This document shows, one piece after another, positions 54,572-62,489 of a stretch of 64,000 nucleotides of DNA. Every line of letters starts with the position of its first letter. Position 1 is the stretch's first letter. The translations under genes were made by a program, and so were the position numbers. The stretch comes from Acetobacterium wieringae (GTDB taxonomy: Bacteria; Bacillota; Clostridia; Eubacteriales; Eubacteriaceae), in contig NZ_JAIPPU010000011.1 in NCBI RefSeq assembly GCF_026646375.1, positions 62,001 through 126,000 on the forward strand, in the 5' to 3' direction. The notes beneath the pieces were generated by a model. That model was not told the DNA's origin. It searched no databases and saw only the letters and a list, made by a program, of their open reading frames with translations.

Positions 54572-55015
54572 TCACTGGTATTGGTAATGGTCGCACAGTT
54601 TCGCCCGGTTAAGCACCTGTTCAACAGGCATGCCGTATTTTTCCGCCAGATCCCACTCGTTCAAGCATTTTATATCTTTCTCAAACAAGTATGGTGGCAT
54701 GGTAAAATAGAGCGCAAAAGCGTCGGCTGCAGCTTCATGCTTACCGATGGTTTCGACGCATGTCTTGTCACGGCCGTGAATAATTATATGGCCAAGTTCG
54801 TGGGCCAGAGCATACCGGCAATCGCTGGCTGTCTTAAATTTTGGCAAAATCAATTCGCATCGGAAAATGCACGGTTTGTTAATACCTTCGCAACAAGAGA
54901 GGGAAAAACCGCTATCTGCGATTATTTCCTCAATTGAATAAATGGGAACCGGCAGCGTCAAGATGGGATATTTGTTTAATGTTCTGATTGCATGTTTTTG
55001 TGTCATTTTATACAA
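54572..55015 (-). CDS. immA: ImmA/IrrE-family metallopeptidase
   Basis: 147 residues. The zinc protease motif HELGH and a downstream HEAAADAFALYF (third ligand) identify the ImmA/IrrE family. In elements such as ICEBs1, ImmA cleaves the ImmR repressor to induce the element. TTG at 55015 has GGAGG seven bases upstream; ATG at 55006 is the alternative. It lies 11 bp before the recombinase gene, so the two are cotranscribed. A LexA-type SOS box stands 36 bp upstream. Confidence 0.92.
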   Translation of the reverse strand: MYKMTQKHAIRTLNKYPILTLPVPIYSIEEIIADSGFSLSCCEGINKPCIFRCELILPKFKTASDCRYALAHELGHIIIHGRDKTCVETIGKHEAAADAFALYFTMPPYLFEKDIKCLNEWDLAEKYGMPVEQVLNRAKLCDHYQYQ

Positions 55016-55050
55016 TGTTGAACCTCCGTTTATCAATGCATATTAAAAAA

Positions 55051-55062
55051 GAACGTGTGTTC
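55051..55062. promoter_or_regulatory. LexA (SOS) box GAACGTGTGTTC
   Basis: A perfect GAAC-N4-GTTC core flanked by A and T runs, as in Firmicute LexA sites. On the minus strand TACAAT lies just upstream, so LexA would block the promoter of the immA-recombinase operon. Confidence 0.75.
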
Positions 55063-55202
55063 TTTTTATTGTAGCAGATAAACGATAAGATTTGGGGATG
55101 AATAAGAGTAAATTATTGCTGAAAAATAATTGAAAGAGGGTGGGGAGAAGGATCTCCCCGGGTAAAATATGGTTATTGTTAGCAGATGTCAAAAATTTAA
55201 AA

Positions 55203-55721
55203 TTATTTCAATCCGTATTGAGTTTTTACAGAAAGCGTACCATCCTGGAAGGATAGAATTACATTTGCGCCAAAATCTCCCTCGCCTTCAAAAGAGTATG
55301 TTTGGGTATAGTACGGTTCGCCCTTGGTTCCAACTTCTGATGATAGCGTTCCTGGTCCACCAACAATAGCAACCACCTCATCGTAAGTCATGCCATTTTG
55401 AATGGCTGTGAATTCAGCCATGTTCATCTTTGGAGAGTTATCCGGAGCCGTCACTGGTTTAGCATCTTGAACCGCCGAAGATGCAACTTCGGTTTGGGCT
55501 GAAGCCTGTGGAGTTGTTTTGGCTGCATTACCACCGCCAGTTATCCCTGCGAACCACATAAGCGAGTAGATTGCCAATATGATCGTTAAGAAAATTCTAA
55601 GACCAATCCCGCCCTTGCTATTCACCCACAAAAGAGTGAGCCCGGCCGGGGGAATAAAGATACAAGCCAAAACAACCACCCACGTTTTTTGCCACCAAGG
55701 CACTTTTACATTTTCATCCAT
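55203..55721 (-). CDS. Two-helix membrane protein with SmpA/BLIP-like domain
   Basis: 172 residues. Two membrane helices (about 12-30 and 40-60) with the motif WVVVLACIFIPPAGLTLLWV are followed by a low-complexity linker. The C-terminal domain (FTAIQNGMTYDEVVAIVGG, then GANVILSFQDGTL) is like the DUF3862/OmlA BLIP fold. The N-terminal module recurs in the gene at 57010. Probably an accessory lysogeny protein; function unknown. Confidence 0.8.
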   Translation of the reverse strand: MDENVKVPWWQKTWVVVLACIFIPPAGLTLLWVNSKGGIGLRIFLTIILAIYSLMWFAGITGGGNAAKTTPQASAQTEVASSAVQDAKPVTAPDNSPKMNMAEFTAIQNGMTYDEVVAIVGGPGTLSSEVGTKGEPYYTQTYSFEGEGDFGANVILSFQDGTLSVKTQYGLK

Positions 55722-55887
55722 TTTCTGTTACTCCTCCTAATTAGTTTAGTTAAAGTATATACTGATTGCTTAGTCTCTGTAAACCGATAGAACGTGTAAA
55801 ATTTAGGCAAAATCATCATGATATATTAAAGTTCATCGAATGTTTGACATATGTAAATATTGAAACGTTAAATGGGGACGGTTTCAC

Positions 55888-56964
55888 TTATCCAATCAAG
55901 TTATCTAGCCGTGCGACCAGCTGCTCAGTATAGGTGTATATATCATCTAACTTATCTAAAACTATCTTTTCGTTTGTCTCGCAATTGGGGATTATGATAT
56001 ACTTTGTATTTTCTTTTAAGTAAATCCGGCAGATCCATTTTGTTACCTTCCCATCGATGATAATTGAAAAATAGCTGGCCGTATCTTTATACCCGATCCG
56101 GTTTAAATCAATGGCATTATGAAGGATCGATTTAACGATGAAAAAGGTCTCTATTTCTTCATCAGTGGTTATGATATTCGACACGTTGGAGATTAGACTC
56201 GATTCATCAACTTCCTCAAACTGTTGAATGGCCTTTGGTTCAAATGATTCATCGCTTTTTAGCGCATTCTGGATCTTGTCGTTTACCAACTCGTTGATAT
56301 ATTGAGAAACCGATTTTTTAACTGTCGGCCGGTACTTTTCAACAGTGTTTTGTGTCTTCATGCCGTCATATACGCCCTGGGATAAAATGAAACGGATGAA
56401 ATCGTCTGAAGGGTTTGCAAACTCATCTTTGAGTACCTTCTTTATTAATCCGAGATATTTTAATTCAGAGGCGGTGTCTAATATCATGCTGAGGTCAAAA
56501 TTATCCTTGCAGAATTTCTTAAGTTCCACAACCTCGCTGTCGCTGATATCAAGCAAATTAATCTCAAAAAATGGCGAGCTGTCCATTTTGTTTTGCTCAT
56601 CCAGGTCGCTGTAAAAACGATAAACCAAACCATTAGTTAGTATTGCAAACTTGGCTGCCGTAGTACCAAAGTAGCGGAACAGTTGGGAGTCGTGTTTTTC
56701 CAGCTGTTCATTGATCGATTTGGCTTCAATGAGTAAAGTAAGCTCACCGTTTAAAAGGATTGCATAATCCACTTTTTCGCCTTTTTTAATGCCAACATCG
56801 GCCGTGTATTCAGGTATAAATTCGGTCGGGTTAAATACATCATAACCCAGAATCTGGAAGAATGGCATTACTATCGAAGTTTTAGTTGCTTCTTCTGTCG
56901 CAATATTATCTTTCGTCTTTCTTACTCGCTCTATAAACTCTTTTAACTTCTCCTCAAAACTCAT
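55888..56964 (-). CDS. Type I restriction R-subunit N-terminal-like nuclease
   Basis: 358 residues. The N-terminal 150 residues form an HSDR_N / PD-(D/E)xK nuclease fold with D-Y-A-I-L ... LLIEAKS as the catalytic D and E-x-K, and the preceding TSIVMPFFQILGYDVFNP typical of the family. No helicase or specificity subunit follows. The C-terminal 150 residues (ETFFIVKSILHNAI) are a separate domain. Carried on the lysogeny strand of the prophage, it is a candidate phage-exclusion protein. That role is inference. Confidence 0.85.
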   Translation of the reverse strand: MSFEEKLKEFIERVRKTKDNIATEEATKTSIVMPFFQILGYDVFNPTEFIPEYTADVGIKKGEKVDYAILLNGELTLLIEAKSINEQLEKHDSQLFRYFGTTAAKFAILTNGLVYRFYSDLDEQNKMDSSPFFEINLLDISDSEVVELKKFCKDNFDLSMILDTASELKYLGLIKKVLKDEFANPSDDFIRFILSQGVYDGMKTQNTVEKYRPTVKKSVSQYINELVNDKIQNALKSDESFEPKAIQQFEEVDESSLISNVSNIITTDEEIETFFIVKSILHNAIDLNRIGYKDTASYFSIIIDGKVTKWICRIYLKENTKYIIIPNCETNEKIVLDKLDDIYTYTEQLVARLDNLIG

Positions 56965-57009
56965 AGTTTCCTCCCGTAGATTTAGATTTTTAATTCAATT
57001 TGGCGTTTT

Positions 57010-57720
57010 CTATTGCGGTGGATCGCAATTTGAACAAGGCGTGAAGCCCTGGGATTTTGCTTTCTCCAAATCAATCAGGATCTTACTCTTGCTCAACGAA
57101 GAACATCCGTCAAGGTGATATTTTTTGCCGCTTTCAGTGATATAAACTACAGTCCCGGTTGATTCTGTTTCAGTGGCAGATTGCGCTTGCGATGCCGTTT
57201 CCGGTTGAGAATTGCCTGCCGTCGTCTGTTCAGGAACCGCTTTTTCAACGGCTGGTTGAGCCAACTCCACGGTTTTACTTTCAAGGGAGGCGACAGTATC
57301 TTCGGCAATAATAAGTGTCTTCAAGGCGTCGTAGGGAATAAGGCCCTTTTGGTCATTTGTTAACCCATCATAAGAAATTTTTGCAGATTTTATTATCTGT
57401 GTTTTTTCTAAAGTCGCCGCTTTAGGATCGCCTATTGCTTTTATTTTACTTTCTGTTTCCTGTGCTACAAGCTTGTTTTGCTCTGCGATCTTCACGGTGT
57501 TTTGACTGTTTGAATTACCTGAGATGCTACTTATCCCAACGCAGCTTGGTATCCAAATCAGCACAAAGAACACTGTGAATATTACAGATAGAAAAATTTT
57601 TAAGTTTTCTTTCAACTTTTTGTTATATTTCCACATCAGAAATATTCCAATCGGAGCAAAGAAAAAAAGCGCCAACCACATGACCCACTCTTTTTGGTAA
57701 AACTCTAAATTTTCATTCAA
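57010..57720 (-). CDS. Two-helix membrane protein with Cys-rich Zn-binding tail
   Basis: 236 residues. TTG at 57720 has AAGGAGG seven bases upstream. The N-terminal module (EWVMWLALFFFAPIGIFLMW, helix 2 at about 31-54) matches that of 55203. A Thr/Gln-rich linker follows, then the C-terminal motif YHLDGCSSLSKSKILIDLEK with a later CSNC pair, a zinc-binding fold like the Ada/ComEA-associated type. Function unknown; an exclusion or envelope role is possible. Confidence 0.75.
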   Translation of the reverse strand: MNENLEFYQKEWVMWLALFFFAPIGIFLMWKYNKKLKENLKIFLSVIFTVFFVLIWIPSCVGISSISGNSNSQNTVKIAEQNKLVAQETESKIKAIGDPKAATLEKTQIIKSAKISYDGLTNDQKGLIPYDALKTLIIAEDTVASLESKTVELAQPAVEKAVPEQTTAGNSQPETASQAQSATETESTGTVVYITESGKKYHLDGCSSLSKSKILIDLEKAKSQGFTPCSNCDPPQ

Positions 57721-57803
57721 ATTATTGCCTCCTTTAATTTTTGACATATGTCAAACTTTCAACAAAATTTGACAAAATAAAAAACAGACCTTAATAAAGC
57801 CTG

Positions 57804-58205
57804 TTAATTTTTCTCATTTTTCTCTCTCAATGCGCGGTTTGCTCTGATTGCAAAGAGAATATTTCTTTTTTCTTCGTCGGTCCAGTCTTCGAAGTCCAGG
57901 AACTCGGTTCGGAACTCCTCATCGTCAATGAGGGACTTCAATTCAGCGGTATAGTCGTGTTCGTCGTAAAGATCCTGGTTGACGTCACGGATCGGGGTGG
58001 GATCGTCGGTGCGGCCGAGAAGGTAGTCAGTGGATACATTAAAATAGTCTGCCAACCATAGTGTTTTTTCTTGATCTGGCTGTTTCCCAGTAGACTCATA
58101 GCCAGCGATAGTCGCACGGCTTAAACCCATCATGGTTGCAAGGTCTTGCTGGGTTAGTTGCTTTGAGTTTCTGAGTTGTTTCAATCTGCTTCCAAAATTT
58201 AACAT
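57804..58205 (-). CDS. ImmR/CI-like prophage repressor
   Basis: 133 residues from the ATG at 58205. XRE helix-turn-helix (LTQQDLATMMGLSRATIAGY) and YFNVSTDYLLGRTDDP, the standard beginning of ImmR-type repressors. There is no self-cleaving peptidase domain, which fits cleavage by the separate ImmA protein. Three 15-bp operators lie between it and the Cro-like gene. Confidence 0.93.
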   Translation of the reverse strand: MLNFGSRLKQLRNSKQLTQQDLATMMGLSRATIAGYESTGKQPDQEKTLWLADYFNVSTDYLLGRTDDPTPIRDVNQDLYDEHDYTAELKSLIDDEEFRTEFLDFEDWTDEEKRNILFAIRANRALREKNEKN

Positions 58206-58241
58206 ATCGACCATCCTTTCAAGTGTATTATACACAAACAT

Positions 58242-58316
58242 GTTTCTAAAAGTAACTAATGTTTCGATAAAAAACAAAATATTAAAATATGTGTTGACAA
58301 TGTTCCGAAAAGAAAC
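58242..58316. promoter_or_regulatory. Lysogeny switch: three 15-bp operators
   Basis: O1 GTTTCTAAAAGTAAC (58242-58256), O2 GTTTCGATAAAAAAC (58261-58275), O3 GTTCCGAAAAGAAAC (58302-58316). O3 fills the spacer end of the rightward promoter. O1 lies where the repressor promoter (minus-strand TATAAT about 58226-58231) would have its -35. The arrangement is like that of lambda OR. Confidence 0.75.
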
Positions 58317-58322
58317 TATAAT
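58294..58322 (+). promoter_or_regulatory. Early lytic promoter
   Basis: TTGACA (58294-58299), 17 bp, TATAAT (58317-58322), both perfect. Operator O3 is embedded in the spacer. Confidence 0.9.
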
Positions 58323-58363
58323 AACACCATAAACAGAAACGAACGAATTAAGGGGGTGAAATA

Positions 58364-58564
58364 TTGAGAGTGAAACTAAGAGAGATTAGAACTTCAAAAG
58401 GGCTTACTCAACAAGAATTGGCTGACATGGTCGGGATTGATAGATCTTTCTATACCAACATTGAGCTTGGTGTAAAAACGCCGTCTTTGCAGGTTGCGAT
58501 GAAAATTAAGAAAGCACTGGATTATTATGACGATGATATTTTTTTAAACAAAAATGTTGCGTAA
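58364..58564 (+). CDS. Cro-like XRE regulator
   Basis: 66 residues, a single helix-turn-helix (LTQQELADMVGIDRSFYTNI). It starts with TTG at 58364 after GGGGGTG. As the first gene after the early promoter and opposite the repressor, it fits the Cro position. Confidence 0.88.
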   Translation: MRVKLREIRTSKGLTQQELADMVGIDRSFYTNIELGVKTPSLQVAMKIKKALDYYDDDIFLNKNVA

Positions 58565-58619
58565 AGAAACTTGATAAAAGTTTATGTTTACTAAAGAAAC
58601 AAATATAGAAAGGATAACC

Positions 58620-59369
58620 ATGAACGACTTAATTAACATCACAAACAAAGACGGAAAACTAACGGTAAGCAGCCGGGAGGTTGCGGAGAGATTTGAGAAA
58701 CGGCACGACCATGTTTTAAGAGATGTAGAAGCGTTATTGGATCAAAACCCAAAATTGGGGGCTGACTACTTCATTGAATCCAGTTATAAAGCTGGAACTG
58801 GCAAATCTTACAAAGAATACCAACTCACCCGTGACGGCTTCTCGCTCCTGGCCATGGGCTTCACTGGTGCCAAAGCATTGGAGTGGAAACTCAAATTCAT
58901 CGAAGCATTCAACAAAATGGAAGAATCCATAAAATCAGCGGCAATCCCGGAGGGCAAATACCTTCTCGCCCTGGCTGTTCTGGAATCCAATAAAGTAATT
59001 GAAGAACAGGATCACCAAATCAAAGAACTTATTCCCAAGGCGGTATTCGCTGACTCAGTCGCCGCCAGTAGCACGTCGATACTTATCGGTGAGTTGGCAA
59101 AGATTTTGAAGCAAAACGGCGTTGCCACCGGGCAAAACAGACTATTTGAATGGATGCGACAGAACGGCTACCTGATAAACCGTAAAGGAACTGATTACAG
59201 CATGCCAACACAAAGATCAATGGAGATGGGATTGTTTGAGATTAAGGAGACTTCTGTTTCGCACAGCGATGGCCATATTACGGTAAGCAAGACACCTAAG
59301 GTTACCGGAAAAGGACAGATCTATTTCATTAATAAGCTGAAGCCAGCGGTGGCATTGGTTGCAGAGTAG
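58620..59369 (+). CDS. Rha/KilAC-type phage antirepressor
   Basis: 249 residues. The Rha domain (VSSREVAERFEKRHDHVLRD, LTRDGFSLLAMGFTGAKALE) is at the N-terminus and a KilAC/ANT domain (ILIGELAKILKQNGVATGQN, RLFEWMRQNGYL) at the C-terminus. The ATG at 58620 follows AAAGGA. Such proteins block the repressor during induction. Confidence 0.92.
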   Translation: MNDLINITNKDGKLTVSSREVAERFEKRHDHVLRDVEALLDQNPKLGADYFIESSYKAGTGKSYKEYQLTRDGFSLLAMGFTGAKALEWKLKFIEAFNKMEESIKSAAIPEGKYLLALAVLESNKVIEEQDHQIKELIPKAVFADSVAASSTSILIGELAKILKQNGVATGQNRLFEWMRQNGYLINRKGTDYSMPTQRSMEMGLFEIKETSVSHSDGHITVSKTPKVTGKGQIYFINKLKPAVALVAE

Positions 59370-59382
59370 AAAGGAACGAATC

Positions 59383-59541
59383 ATGAAACGAAAGCAAAAG
59401 AAAATCTGGGCATACCTTGATGGCGAAAAGCTGGTTGAAGTGATCCAGGCAGCTTTAGATAACAACATGACCGTGGATGAATGTAAAAAGACACTGATCA
59501 AAGAAAACCCGGGCCATGAAGTGACGTTTAAGGTGGTGTGA
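59383..59541 (+). CDS. Small phage protein, 52 residues
   Basis: Basic N-terminus (KRKQKKIWAYLDGEKLVEVI), unknown family. GAAAGGA precedes the ATG. Its stop overlaps the next start (TGATG). Confidence 0.6.
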   Translation: MKRKQKKIWAYLDGEKLVEVIQAALDNNMTVDECKKTLIKENPGHEVTFKVV

Positions 59542-59750
59542 TGAAAACAATCATCGATTTCGTCACAGAGCATACCGTGGTCGCAGACAAAGAGCTGCTG
59601 ATGCGGTTCAGCTGCCCACATACCTACGGCCACGATCACGGTTACGCATGGGGAAGGCCGCCATACTGCAACGGCGGCCGACTGCGGAATGGGGAAGATG
59701 TCTGCAAGAAGTGCTGGGAGCGACCAGTCGGGGAACCGGCCGGGACTTAA
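59541..59750 (+). CDS. Small Cys/His-rich phage protein, 69 residues
   Basis: Contains HTYGHDHGYAWGRPPYC and CKKCWE, which suggests a small zinc-binding fold. Coupled to the upstream gene by TGATG. Not recognised. Confidence 0.6.
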   Translation: MKTIIDFVTEHTVVADKELLMRFSCPHTYGHDHGYAWGRPPYCNGGRLRNGEDVCKKCWERPVGEPAGT

Positions 59751-59822
59751 GCGGGGAAGCAACTGCCAGAGAAGGGAAAGCGGTTTACATCAAAATTATA
59801 ACCTGAAAGGAGAACCAATAGA

Positions 59823-60398
59823 ATGAACGATAACTGCAAGAACGTCCTTAAAATGTTCAGACTTCGTTCCGGAATTAGCCAGGAAGAAGCGGCCAGTGCA
59901 CTTAGCATATCGATTCATACCCTTTACAACTACGAAACTTACTCAAATTATTCACGAAAAAACATGCCACCCGAAGAGATTATCCTCGAAATGATGGATC
60001 TGTACATCACTGACCCAGATCCGACCCGTCGGAGAATGCGGCAGTTCCATATGGGGATCATGTATCTTTGTGAAACTAATCAGATTTTTAGTAGCATCTT
60101 CTGCGGCGTGAAGTCACGGAATCTATCGGAGGCATTTATCAATTACCAGATGGAGCTGGAAGATGTCCAGACCATGGAACAGCAGATACGGCGGGTCATC
60201 GTCGACGATCAGATTGAGGATCATGAAACTGATGTCGCCGGGGCCTTTCTGAAGGAATTGCTTGAGAGTACCTTTGCCAATGTTGAGTTTGCGGTATCGG
60301 CTATGTTTTCAAGAAAAATGCGTGATGGCATAACGGAATTTGAATTCGAAGTTTTCTCAGCAGCCATTGACGAAATGTGTGGTGAGTCCAATGAATAA
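59823..60398 (+). CDS. HTH phage protein, 191 residues
   Basis: An XRE-like helix-turn-helix is at the N-terminus (SGISQEEAASALSISIHTLY). The rest is a helical domain of unknown type. AAAGGAG precedes the ATG. It overlaps ssb by 8 bp. It may be a late regulator or replication accessory protein. Confidence 0.75.
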   Translation: MNDNCKNVLKMFRLRSGISQEEAASALSISIHTLYNYETYSNYSRKNMPPEEIILEMMDLYITDPDPTRRRMRQFHMGIMYLCETNQIFSSIFCGVKSRNLSEAFINYQMELEDVQTMEQQIRRVIVDDQIEDHETDVAGAFLKELLESTFANVEFAVSAMFSRKMRDGITEFEFEVFSAAIDEMCGESNE

Positions 60399-60819
60399 GG
60401 TCATTCTCGTAGGTCGCCTAACTCGCGATCCTGACGTCAAAAACACCACAGCAGGAAGGGCGGTGGCCAGTTTTACGCTGGCAGTCGATCGCCGGTTTAA
60501 AAATAAGGATGGCCAGAAGGAAGCTGACTTTGTCCCAATTGTGGCATGGGGGAAACAGGCAGAATTTGTCGGGCAGTATTTATCAAAAGGTAGCCAGATC
60601 GGGGTATCCGGGAGATTGCAAGTCAGGAGCTATGATGCCCAGGATGGTCAGCGTCGGTATGTGACGGAGGTTGTGGCAGACGAGATCACATTTTTAAGTA
60701 GTAAGAAAGACGGTAACAATAACGCCAATGCTCAGCAATCAAGCGAAAGTTCGAGCATGTCGGCAATGGACGAAGATTTCCACCTCATGGCGGATGATGA
60801 CGATACAGTGCCGTTTTAA
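60391..60819 (+). CDS. ssb: Single-stranded DNA-binding protein
   Basis: 142 residues. OB-fold start NKVILVGRLTRDPDVKNT, core FVPIVAWGKQAEFVGQYLSK, and the acidic tip DDDDTVPF used to recruit replication partners. It starts within the last codons of the preceding gene. Part of the phage replication module. Confidence 0.95.
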   Translation: MNKVILVGRLTRDPDVKNTTAGRAVASFTLAVDRRFKNKDGQKEADFVPIVAWGKQAEFVGQYLSKGSQIGVSGRLQVRSYDAQDGQRRYVTEVVADEITFLSSKKDGNNNANAQQSSESSSMSAMDEDFHLMADDDDTVPF

Positions 60820-60909
60820 CAGCTTTTTATAAATATTATATAAAGAGACCAGTATTCTATAATTCAGCGGAAGGGCGGGGTCGCAAGGCCCCGTAATGGT
60901 AAAACATGA

Positions 60910-61749
60910 ATGGCTGATAGACGAATGTTCGCAAAAACGATAATTGATAGCGACGCCTTCCTGGACATGCCAGTTAGCTCGCAAGTTTTATATTTTCACT
61001 TATCAATGCGAGCTGATGATGAAGGCTTCATAAATAGCCCAAAGAAGATCCAGCGTATGGTTGGATGTAATGATGATGATATGAAGTTGCTGATAGCGAA
61101 AAGTTTTGTGATCTTATTTGAAACAGGGATCATTGTTATTAAGCACTGGAAAATACATAACTATATTCGAAAAGACAGAATCAATGAAACGATTTATAAA
61201 GAGGAAAAATCTGCATTGTTTGAGAAAAGTAATGGTGCCTATACCTTGCAAAATCCTGATGAAATAGAGCTTGCAGCACCTTGTCAACCAAGTGTCAACC
61301 ATATGTCAGTCACATGTCAACCAAATGTCGGCATAGGTAAGGATAGGTTAGGTAAGGATAGGTTAGGTAAGGATAGGTTAGGTAAGGATAATATACTGCA
61401 CGGAGCTGACGAGCCAGCTCCCGAGCCGGAACCAGAACCAATAGTAATTATTGCATTGCCATTAGTTGATAAAACTGAGTACGTAATTACAGAGAAACAG
61501 GTTAACAACTGGCATGAGTTATATCCGGCGGTTGATGTACTACAAGAGCTTAGAAAAATGAGGGGCTGGCTTGAAGCAAATTCAAAGCGTGGCAAAACAA
61601 GAAATGGAATACTTCGGTTTATTACAGGCTGGTTGGCAAAAGAGCAGGACAAAGGCGGGATCTACCGAAATAAAAGCGGAGCCAACGACAATGACACCAA
61701 CAACCCGTTTCTAAAAATGGCAATGGAAGGAGTATTTGATGACGAGTAA
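60910..61749 (+). CDS. Phage replication initiator / replisome organiser
   Basis: 279 residues. The N-terminal winged-helix part (SSQVLYFHLSMRADDEGFIN, RMVGCNDDDMKLLI) is that of phage replisome organisers (DnaD/lambda O-like role). The middle holds a GKDRL repeat encoded by 15-bp DNA repeats (61336-61390), then a C-terminal domain (NNWHELYPAVDVLQELRKMR). It should bind the phage origin and recruit helicase. The start is ATG 60910; the ribosome site is weak. Confidence 0.85.
   Translation: MADRRMFAKTIIDSDAFLDMPVSSQVLYFHLSMRADDEGFINSPKKIQRMVGCNDDDMKLLIAKSFVILFETGIIVIKHWKIHNYIRKDRINETIYKEEKSALFEKSNGAYTLQNPDEIELAAPCQPSVNHMSVTCQPNVGIGKDRLGKDRLGKDRLGKDNILHGADEPAPEPEPEPIVIIALPLVDKTEYVITEKQVNNWHELYPAVDVLQELRKMRGWLEANSKRGKTRNGILRFITGWLAKEQDKGGIYRNKSGANDNDTNNPFLKMAMEGVFDDE
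61336..61390 (+). repeat. Tandem 15-bp repeats inside the initiator gene, candidate phage origin
   Basis: GGTAAGGATAGGTTA occurs three times in perfect tandem (61336-61380), followed by the first ten bases of a fourth copy. The unit length keeps the reading frame (GKDRL). Iterons inside the initiator gene recall the lambda origin within gene O. Confidence 0.85.
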
Positions 61750-62082
61750 AGAAGCGAACAACATTCTGGCGATTCTAAAACCAATGGCCATTGTGCATAT
61801 TGCGGGATTGAGATAGAAACAGCAGATATGCAAGTAGATCATGTTTTCCCGATAAACAGAGGTGGTTTGGATGAAAAAGAAAATATGATGCCAGCCTGTC
61901 GGTCTTGCAATCATTATAAGTCGACGTATGGCATCGAAGAATTCCGGGAAGAGATCGGTTTGTGGCATGAACGGTTGATGCGAGACAGCGTGACATATAA
62001 AAACGCTGTGAGATTCGGGGTTGTGACCCCAACACCGCGGAAAGTAGAGTTTTATTTTGAGAGGTGTGAAGTGAATGATTAA
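61739..62082 (+). pseudogene. HNH endonuclease with an internal frameshift
   Basis: A ribosome site (AAGGAG) and ATG at 61739 open a frame (MTSKEANNILAILK) that runs out. One base is missing at the A4 tract 61777-61780: from there the next frame reads TNGHCAYCGIEIETADMQVD, HVFPINRGG and CRSCNHYK, a complete HNH with CxxC pairs. If translated from an internal ATG (61828), the first CxxC is lost. Either a frameshift mutation, a homopolymer error or a -1 slip explains it. Confidence 0.75.
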
Positions 62083-62239
62083 AACATTGTGGTACCGAGC
62101 TCACGTTGAGGGTGTCGGTTGGTCTGATTGGATCGCGGAAGAAGTAGACACGTCGGCAATAAGTGAAGCATTTGAAAAAATAGGCAACAATATCAAAGAA
62201 GCGGGAGAAGCGATCGCCAAAGCATTGGAAAACGATTGA
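62075..62239 (+). CDS. Small phage protein with ChW-like start, 54 residues
   Basis: ATG at 62075, overlapping the HNH stop. It begins WYRAHVEGVGWSDWIAEE, which resembles the first half of a ChW repeat (YRTHVQNIGWQDW), followed by an amphipathic helix (FEKIGNNIKEAGEAIAKALE). No known function. Confidence 0.6.
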   Translation: MIKTLWYRAHVEGVGWSDWIAEEVDTSAISEAFEKIGNNIKEAGEAIAKALEND

Positions 62240-62273
62240 AGCGCATCAATGGAACGGTGATATAACGGAGAAA

Positions 62274-62474
62274 ATGCCGGAATGGTTGTATGATGCGATC
62301 ATGGAAGGTGATAAGTTTGTCATGAAAGGGCGAGGGCTTTTCATGAGAACTGGGGAAGAAGCTGAGGGCGATGTATTTATTGATGACGGTACTTATATCA
62401 TCAAAGAGGGCGACGGCGATATTTCAACCAGAAACCGTTGTATTTTTGAGAGTGAGTGGTATTTGTTGAAGTAG
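62274..62474 (+). CDS. Small phage protein, 66 residues
   Basis: CGGAG precedes the ATG. The acidic, beta-looking protein (FVMKGRGLFMRTGEEAEGDV) ends just before the terminase gene. Not recognised. Confidence 0.6.
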   Translation: MPEWLYDAIMEGDKFVMKGRGLFMRTGEEAEGDVFIDDGTYIIKEGDGDISTRNRCIFESEWYLLK

Positions 62475-62489
62475 GAAGGAGGTGGCATT

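Noticed and set aside
61336-61390. CRISPR array
   Set aside because: The repeats are directly adjacent without spacers and lie inside a coding frame.
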